Positions 49,979 to 55,006 of a stretch of DNA of 55,006 nt are shown one piece after another. The notes beneath the pieces are model-generated. The model ran no database searches. It worked only from the letters and a program-made list of their open reading frames with translations, and was not told the DNA's origin. A program made the translations under genes and the position numbers. Where the stretch lies: positions 1 through 55,006 of the forward strand of contig CANTEO010000009.1 of NCBI GenBank assembly GCA_947652855.1, written 5' to 3'. Each line of letters starts with the position of its first letter. Position 1 is the stretch's first letter. This DNA comes from an uncultured Roseburia sp. (lineage in GTDB: Bacteria > Bacillota > Clostridia > Lachnospirales > Lachnospiraceae).

Positions 49979-50962
49979 ATGTGTACAGCATTGGCTTATC
50001 TTACAAAAGATTTCTATTTTGGACGTACGTTGGATAATGAGTTTTCTTACGGGGAGGAGATTGCGGTCATGCCCCGTAATTTTTATCTTCGTTTCCGTTG
50101 CGCGGGCAGCTTGCAGCGCCATTATGCCATGATCGGCACGGCGCACCTGGAAGACGGATGCCCGTTGTATTATGACGCGGTCAATGAGAAGGGGCTTGGC
50201 ATGGCGGGCCTGAATTTTGTGGGGAATGCAGTATATCACGCTCCTGTGCGCCAGAAAGACAATGTGGCGTCGTTTGAATTTATCCCATGGATTTTGGGCC
50301 AGTGCGCTTCGGTGAAGGAGGCGAAGGCCCTGGTTGAGCGGATAAACCTTACGGACGCCGCGTTTAGCCAAAATCTTCCTGTGGCGCAGCTTCATTGGAT
50401 CATTTCTGACAGGGAGGGATCTATTGTCGTAGAGTCTGTAGAAGAAGGGATTCGGGTTTATGAGAATCCGGTGGGGATCCTGACGAATAACCCGCCGTTT
50501 GGGGAGCAGATGTTTCAATTGAATAATTATATGCATTTGTCCCCGAAGTCGCCGACGAATCAATTTTCTGACCGTCTTTCCCTGCATGAATATAGCCTGG
50601 GCATGGGCGCGCTTGGCCTTCCGGGGGATTTGTCCTCACAGTCCCGATTCATCCGGGCGTCGTTTGTCAAGATGAATTCGGTCTGTGGGCAGGGAGAGAA
50701 GGCGGGCGTGAATCAGTTTTTTCATATTTTAGGTTCCGTAGAGCAGCCGCGCGGCTGCTGTGAGATCTGTGAGGGGAAGTATGAGACGACGCTTTACACT
50801 TCCTGCTGCAATGCGGATTTGGGGATGTATTACTATACCACGTATGGAAATCATCAGATTACGGCTGTGGATATGTACAATGAGGATTTGGACGCGGAGC
50901 GGCTGGCGTCCTATCCTCTGATTCTAAAGGAGCAGATTGCGGTGCAGAACGCCGTGTCATAG
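49979..50962 (+). CDS. Bile salt hydrolase (choloylglycine hydrolase family)
   Basis: A 327-residue Ntn-hydrolase that cuts the amide bond of conjugated bile acids. After removal of Met the nucleophile is Cys2 (MCTALAY). Other active-site residues known from the Clostridium perfringens enzyme are in place: Arg16 and Asp19 (FGRTLDNEFSYGE), Asn79 (GMAGLNF), Asn170 (ILTNNP) and the SRFIR arginine. AGLNF favours bile salts over penicillin V. The length is normal. AAGGAGGAGGG precedes ATG 49979; the frame extends upstream to 49814 but that part lies in another gene. The stop codon overlaps the end of the convergent MATE gene. The activity fits a gut habitat. Confidence 0.94.
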   Translation: MCTALAYLTKDFYFGRTLDNEFSYGEEIAVMPRNFYLRFRCAGSLQRHYAMIGTAHLEDGCPLYYDAVNEKGLGMAGLNFVGNAVYHAPVRQKDNVASFEFIPWILGQCASVKEAKALVERINLTDAAFSQNLPVAQLHWIISDREGSIVVESVEEGIRVYENPVGILTNNPPFGEQMFQLNNYMHLSPKSPTNQFSDRLSLHEYSLGMGALGLPGDLSSQSRFIRASFVKMNSVCGQGEKAGVNQFFHILGSVEQPRGCCEICEGKYETTLYTSCCNADLGMYYYTTYGNHQITAVDMYNEDLDAERLASYPLILKEQIAVQNAVS

Positions 50963-52363
50963 CGAGGCGTCAGATTCGTCCGAAGGCAGCGAGGCGTTTT
51001 GCATTGGCCCGGCGGAACTGTTGCTGAAAATACGCCTTAGCACACAGACAGCCGCAATGGATAGGAATACTTCCGCAACGAATTGCGCGTATGCCAGGCC
51101 ATAGAGCGGGAAGAAATAGTTCAGCACATAAAGGGCGGGGATTTCTAAGATGATTTTGCGCAGGATGGCGAAAATCAGCGCCTCTTTCCCTTTCCCTACA
51201 GCCTGGAACACGCCCACGGCCAGAAAGTCCACGCACAAAAACGGCATCCCGAGGCAGAGGCCGCGCAGCAGCTTGGTTCCGTAGGCGACAATGGATTCGT
51301 TTTTCATAAATGCCCTTACAATGCCCCCCGCGCCAAAATAATAGAAGGCGAGCGTGGCCGCCATAAAGGCAAGCGACGCTTTCATGGCGAACAAAACGGT
51401 GTCCTTCATTCGTTTGCGGTTTCCGCTTGCGTAATTATAGCTGACGAGGGGCATGATGCCTTGGGAAAGGCCAAGCGCGATGTAGAGCGGAATCATATTG
51501 ACCTTTTGGGCGATTCCCATGGCCGCTACGGCGTCTGTGCCAAAATTGGAGGTGAAGTTATTTAAAATCGTCATTCCTGTGACGTTTAAGAGGTTTTGAA
51601 CCGCAGCGGGGACGCCTACGGCGCATACGCCAAGCACAACGGCCTTTTTCATGCCAAACGCGCTTGGACGGATGCAGACGTAGGTGTCCTTTCTTTTTCG
51701 GTATAGCACAATAAAAAAGTAAAGGCAGGCGAAGCAGTTGGAGAGGAAGGTGGCAAGGCCCGCCCCTTGGGCTCCCAGGCTTAATCCCCAGGGGAGAATG
51801 AAAATGGGGTCTAGCACAATGTTTAACAGGCAGCCGCTCATTGTGCCAAGGCTCGCATGGAAGGAGGCGCCTTCTGCGCGCAGCAAATAGGCCAGCACGA
51901 CGTTTAGGATGGCGGGGGCGGCGCCAAAGCTGACTGTCCATTTCATATAAGCCGCAGTCGCCGCGCCAGTTGCCGCATCCGCGCCAAGCAGCAAAAGCAG
52001 CGGCCCTAAGAAAACGGTGCAGAGCGCGGAGAACGCAACGCCAAAGGTCAGTGCGGAGTAAAATCCAAACGCGCTGCTGCGCCGTACCGTCTCAAAGTCT
52101 TTTCTGCCAAGCGCCCGGCTCATCATGCTGGAGCTGCCGACGCCAAACAGATTGTTTACCGCGTTAAATGCCAAGAGTACCGGGGCGGCCAGCGTGACGG
52201 CGGCGTTTTGTGCCGGCTGGTTCGTCATGCCCACAAAATAAGTGTCCGCAAGGTTGTAAATTACCATGACAAGGGAGCTTAAGATCGTGGGGATGGAAAG
52301 CGTTAGGACAGCCTTTGGCACAGGGGTATCCTCGAATAATCTCATTTTTTGCTCATTTTCCAA
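50957..52363 (-). CDS. MATE family efflux transporter
   Basis: A 468-residue exporter with twelve helices, of the NorM/DinF-like MATE family that expels cationic drugs or other organic compounds with Na+ or H+. Motifs include SIPTILSSLVMVIYNLADTYFVG, NAVNNLFGVGSSSMMSRALG and LGLSQGIMPLVSYNYASGN. On the minus strand AGAGGTG lies six bases before a TTG (52363), and the product then begins MENEQKMRLFEDTP, the usual start; a GTG at 52372 would overlap the ribosome site. The gene ends tail-to-tail with the bile salt hydrolase gene, sharing six bases. The substrate is unknown; a bile acid derivative is possible but unproven. Confidence 0.93.
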   Translation of the reverse strand: MENEQKMRLFEDTPVPKAVLTLSIPTILSSLVMVIYNLADTYFVGMTNQPAQNAAVTLAAPVLLAFNAVNNLFGVGSSSMMSRALGRKDFETVRRSSAFGFYSALTFGVAFSALCTVFLGPLLLLLGADAATGAATAAYMKWTVSFGAAPAILNVVLAYLLRAEGASFHASLGTMSGCLLNIVLDPIFILPWGLSLGAQGAGLATFLSNCFACLYFFIVLYRKRKDTYVCIRPSAFGMKKAVVLGVCAVGVPAAVQNLLNVTGMTILNNFTSNFGTDAVAAMGIAQKVNMIPLYIALGLSQGIMPLVSYNYASGNRKRMKDTVLFAMKASLAFMAATLAFYYFGAGGIVRAFMKNESIVAYGTKLLRGLCLGMPFLCVDFLAVGVFQAVGKGKEALIFAILRKIILEIPALYVLNYFFPLYGLAYAQFVAEVFLSIAAVCVLRRIFSNSSAGPMQNASLPSDESDASL

Positions 52364-52474
52364 TGAAAACACCTCTTTTTTAGATTTTTAAGCGGCTTCA
52401 TTTAGGAAAGCCGCATATACAAATTTTATGTTTCCCGAATCAATACCCTTTGTCTACTGAGGGTAAATAAGCTA

Positions 52475-52503
52475 ATTATATATGATGTTCCGATATATTG
52501 CAA
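52475..52503 (-). promoter_or_regulatory. Promoter of the MATE gene
   Basis: Read on the minus strand: TTGCAA (52503-52498), a 17-bp spacer and TATAAT (52480-52475). The leader of about 100 bases includes the stem GCGGCTT/AAGCCGC (52392-52413), roughly 30 bases before the start. Confidence 0.7.
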
Positions 52504-52548
52504 GCAAGAAATGACGAATCGAATAGCGGAGCCGTTACGAAAGAGGCA

Positions 52549-52577
52549 TTGAAAATCGTGATAAAACAAGGTAGACT
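52549..52577 (+). promoter_or_regulatory. Promoter of the two-component operon
   Basis: TTGAAA (52549-52554), a 17-bp spacer and TAGACT (52572-52577) form a moderate promoter about 30 bases before the response regulator start. Confidence 0.5.
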
Positions 52578-52615
52578 ATAGGTCAGGGGAAAAGCAAGCG
52601 GAAGAAAGGAGAAGC

Positions 52616-53290
52616 ATGGCGGCTATGAGAAAAATATTAGTCATAGAGGACGAGACGGCAATTAATGATTTAATCTGCATGAACCTGGAAATCGCGGGCT
52701 ATCTGCCCGTCCCATTTTTTGACGGGGAGGAATTTAGCCGCCATCTTTCCGAGGAAGACGGCTATGACCTTGCGCTTTTGGACATCATGCTGCCTGGAAA
52801 AGATGGCTTTGCGCTCCTTGAGGAGCTGACGGCGCATGGCATTCCTGTCATCTACCTGACGGCGAAAGGCGATTTGCCGAGCAAAGTCAAAGGCTTAAAG
52901 AGCGGGGCGGAGGATTATATCGTAAAGCCGTTTGAAATGCTGGAGCTTCTGGTGCGGGTGGATAACGTCTTAAAGCGGCATAGGAAAGTGGAAGAGGAGG
53001 AAATCCGAATTAAGGACGTGACGATCCATGCGGCCAAGCGGCTGGTTTTAAAAGGCGGGAGGGAGGTTTCCTTACAGCCGATGGAGTTTGACTGCCTGAT
53101 GGCATTTTGGAACTGTAGGAACCGGGTTATGACAAGGGATCAGATCTTAAATTTGCTCTGGGGCGTGGATTTTGCCGGAGAAAGCAGGACAGTGGACGTG
53201 CATGTGGCAAATTTAAGGAAAAAGCTCGATTTTTCCGATGTGATCATCACCGTGCCGCGGGTTGGGTACCGAATGGAGGCGTCGGAATGA
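52616..53290 (+). CDS. OmpR/PhoB family response regulator
   Basis: A 224-residue regulator. The receiver domain (1-118) has acidic residues EDE at 11-13, the phosphate-accepting Asp56 in LLDIMLPGKDG, Thr/Lys in YLTAK and IVKPFE. The winged-helix DNA-binding domain (about 130-222) has LQPMEFDCLMAFW, VMTRDQILNLLWG, RTVDVHVANLRKKL and VPRVGYRME. GAAAGGAGAAGC precedes ATG 52616. It overlaps the histidine kinase gene by four bases (ATGA). The signal is unknown; neither a transporter nor a resistance gene lies in the same operon. Confidence 0.97.
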   Translation: MAAMRKILVIEDETAINDLICMNLEIAGYLPVPFFDGEEFSRHLSEEDGYDLALLDIMLPGKDGFALLEELTAHGIPVIYLTAKGDLPSKVKGLKSGAEDYIVKPFEMLELLVRVDNVLKRHRKVEEEEIRIKDVTIHAAKRLVLKGGREVSLQPMEFDCLMAFWNCRNRVMTRDQILNLLWGVDFAGESRTVDVHVANLRKKLDFSDVIITVPRVGYRMEASE

Positions 53291-54546
53291 ATATGGTAAA
53301 AAAAATTGCGTTGACTGCGTCAATTTTGCTGTTTGCATTGGCGCAGGCTTTTTCATTTTATGTTATTTTCTCCAGCCATCAGGAGAAGATAGACCTTTTG
53401 GTGGAAAAAGAGGGGAAGATTTTTATGGGATCCAAGAGGGATTTTGAGCAGGAGCTGATAAAGCTAAGGTGGAAGATGTCTGTAAGCGAGCAGGCGGTGA
53501 CATACTGCTTTCGGAAGGAGATGCCGGAAGGGAGTGCGCTGTATCAGGGAGAGAAGGAGCTGTATAACAGCAGCCCGTATGTGTGCAGTTTTCCAGAGGA
53601 TAGGGCGGAGGAGCTATGGGAGCATCCGTTTTATCATGTCCAGAGGAACGTGGCGGGAAAGCGCCTGCTGGTGTTTTACGCTCCATATCAGTCAGGGAAT
53701 GGCAGCCGGCCGAAAGGGGATGCGGAGCGCTACGTTTGCTGTTATCTTGTGGATGTGACGGAAGTTTTTGAAAAAAGCGTGCTTCTTGTGCTTCAGGAAG
53801 CGCTGATTTCTTTTTTTGCTTCTGTATTTATGGCGTTGCTTTTGGTGGTTTTGATTAAGAAAATCACGAAGCCTCTTGAGGCGGCCAATGAGGCGCAGCG
53901 GCAGCTGATTGGAAATATGTCCCATGAGCTAAAGACGCCTCTGACGGCGATTCGGGGTTATTCGGAGACGCTTTTGCAGGTGAGGCTGTCAAAGGAGCAG
54001 GAGGAGAAGTCGCTTCGGTACATCAACAGTGAGAGCGAGAGGCTTTCCCGCCTGTCGGAGAAAATGATGGAGCTGACGGGCCTGTATGAGTCGGACTGCA
54101 AAATTGCCCGTCAGGAGGTTTTGATAGAGGAGCTGTTTGAGTCTGTGGAGCATAGCGTGGCGCGCCAGTTGGAGGAAGAAGGCATGGTGCTTGAGCGGGA
54201 AGGGGATTATCAGGGAAAAGGGAAGCGGTTAGACCCTGATCTGGCGGCCAGTTTTCTCATTAACCTCATCAATAACAGCGTTAAGGCGTCAAAGCCAGGA
54301 GACAGCATTTATTTGGGTGCGGATGAACGCTCTATTTGGGTGCGTGACGAAGGCTTTGGGATTCCCGGAGAGGAGCTTAAGAAGGTAAGGAAGGCGTTTT
54401 ACCGCGTGGACCGGTCGCGGTCCAGGAAAAGCGGGAATATGGGCCTTGGCCTTGCGCTGTGTGAGCAGATTGCGGCGGCGCATGGTTCCGATTTGCAGAT
54501 GGAAAGCGAGGTTGGGGAAGGGACGCGCGTCTGGATGGAAGTGTAA
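53287..54546 (+). CDS. Sensor histidine kinase of the adjacent response regulator
   Basis: A 419-residue membrane kinase. Helix 1 (about 6-27) and helix 2 (about 165-190) flank an extracytoplasmic sensor of some 135 residues without a recognisable fold. There is hardly any HAMP-like linker before the HisKA domain, with the phosphorylated His213 in GNMSHELKTPLTAIRGYSE. The ATPase domain has N, G1 and G2 boxes (INLINNSVKAS; VRDEGFGIPGEEL; SGNMGLGLALCEQIA). The overlap with the regulator gene supports a cognate pair. The protein is a normal length for the family. Confidence 0.96.
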   Translation: MNMVKKIALTASILLFALAQAFSFYVIFSSHQEKIDLLVEKEGKIFMGSKRDFEQELIKLRWKMSVSEQAVTYCFRKEMPEGSALYQGEKELYNSSPYVCSFPEDRAEELWEHPFYHVQRNVAGKRLLVFYAPYQSGNGSRPKGDAERYVCCYLVDVTEVFEKSVLLVLQEALISFFASVFMALLLVVLIKKITKPLEAANEAQRQLIGNMSHELKTPLTAIRGYSETLLQVRLSKEQEEKSLRYINSESERLSRLSEKMMELTGLYESDCKIARQEVLIEELFESVEHSVARQLEEEGMVLEREGDYQGKGKRLDPDLAASFLINLINNSVKASKPGDSIYLGADERSIWVRDEGFGIPGEELKKVRKAFYRVDRSRSRKSGNMGLGLALCEQIAAAHGSDLQMESEVGEGTRVWMEV

Positions 54547-54560
54547 GGCATAGGAAGGGG

Positions 54561-55006
54561 TTAGTTTGGATCAAAGTTTTCTTTTATGTAGCATTCATAG
54601 ATAGCGCGTTTTAGTTCAACCCAGTCTTTTTGAATAGATTCTTCAAAGTATAGGGGAATGTATTTGCGTTTGCTGGATTTGTTTATGAGATTGCTGTAGG
54701 AATCCGAAATATGTTCTGAAATGGTTTTCGTCTGTTGATATAGTTTTTGATTAAATAGCTTGACAAATTCAATTTCCCATAGAAAAAAATGCATTTCAGA
54801 CATAATGTTTTGACTGAACTGCTGTAATACCTCGTCATCTATTTTTGTAGAAGACATTTGATGCAGTCCTATGTTAAGTTGTTTTATTATGTCATCCATA
54901 TTTTGCAGCATGGTATCTATGATAGTTTGTTTATATAATTCACTAAGCTTTGATTTTGTCCGTTCTATTTTATGGGCGTTGAAAATTTTCAGCGGATTGT
55001 TTTCCG
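54561..55006 (-). CDS. AT-rich gene of unknown function, cut by the window end
   Basis: On the minus strand the frame is open from the window end down to a TAA at 54561-54563, giving at least 147 C-terminal residues. The product is helical and charged (KIFNAHKIERTKSKLSELYKQ; NQKLYQQTKTISEHISDSYS; LYFEESIQKDWVELKRAIYE) and has no domain I recognise. Base composition is clearly poorer in G+C than the neighbouring genes, and codons favour A/T in third position, which suggests recent acquisition. An internal ATG at 54911 is possible but the frame continues upstream, so the true start is probably outside. It ends 14 bases from the histidine kinase stop, tail to tail. Confidence 0.6.
   Translation of the reverse strand, partial: ENNPLKIFNAHKIERTKSKLSELYKQTIIDTMLQNMDDIIKQLNIGLHQMSSTKIDDEVLQQFSQNIMSEMHFFLWEIEFVKLFNQKLYQQTKTISEHISDSYSNLINKSSKRKYIPLYFEESIQKDWVELKRAIYECYIKENFDPN

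Noticed and set aside
52381..52500. Riboswitch in the MATE leader
   Set aside because: A promoter and one short stem are visible, but no known riboswitch core could be recognised.

Overview
The window looks like a Gram-positive gut clostridium, most likely a Lachnospiraceae member. This rests on LL-diaminopimelate aminotransferase next to diaminopimelate epimerase, a bile salt hydrolase, many fibronectin-III secreted enzymes, strong AGGAGG ribosome binding sites, several TTG/GTG starts, sigma-A type promoters and roughly half G+C content. Family assignments come from reading motifs and from memory of the families; no search was run.

Bases 1-26242 are an extracellular or wall polysaccharide region, all on the plus strand. 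It opens with the 3' end of a Wzy/O-antigen-ligase-like polymerase, two unrelated acyltransferases (acyltransferase-3 and MBOAT) and an SGNH/AlgJ-like partner. A nucleotidyltransferase and a large secreted glycosidase-like protein (DUF5722 type, Fn3 modules, hexapeptide stalk) follow. A consensus promoter at 8244-8272 then starts a 16.6 kb run without a clear terminator: polyprenyl-phosphate GT2, three polytopic membrane proteins (one fused to an extracellular metallo-beta-lactamase-fold hydrolase), two tandem GT2 proteins with complementary dead halves, a Wzx flippase, a second polyprenyl-type GT2, a tiny zinc ribbon, the priming sugar-phosphate transferase, a GT2-GT2-GT4 fusion and a last GT2. 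An LCP ligase with its own promoter closes the block.

Bases 26243-36089 encode envelope maintenance: a membrane-anchored HtrA protease with a Tyr/Gly/Gln-rich tail, a C1A cysteine protease, a wrecked carbamate kinase gene with promoter and ribosome binding site intact, and three wall hydrolases (amidase with six Fn3, glucosaminidase with four Fn3, lipoprotein amidase).

Bases 36156-40819 hold an AraC regulator and a sugar ABC transporter (binding protein, two permeases, a 54-residue membrane peptide) with no ATPase gene. A large LamG/FIVAR/LRR surface protein follows at 41103.

Bases 43951-54546 are mainly housekeeping: eukaryote-type HisA, DapF, DapL, endonuclease IV overlapping an unknown 134-residue gene and an EndA-like nuclease, a TVP38/VTT membrane protein, bile salt hydrolase, a convergent MATE exporter whose stop overlaps that of the hydrolase gene, and an OmpR/HK two-component pair. 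The right edge carries an AT-rich minus-strand gene cut by the window end.

The best candidates for something undescribed are the 8345-13731 membrane module with its surface MBL enzyme, the reciprocally decayed GT2 pair and the three-domain glycosyltransferase. No tRNA, rRNA, insertion sequence, prophage or CRISPR array was seen.
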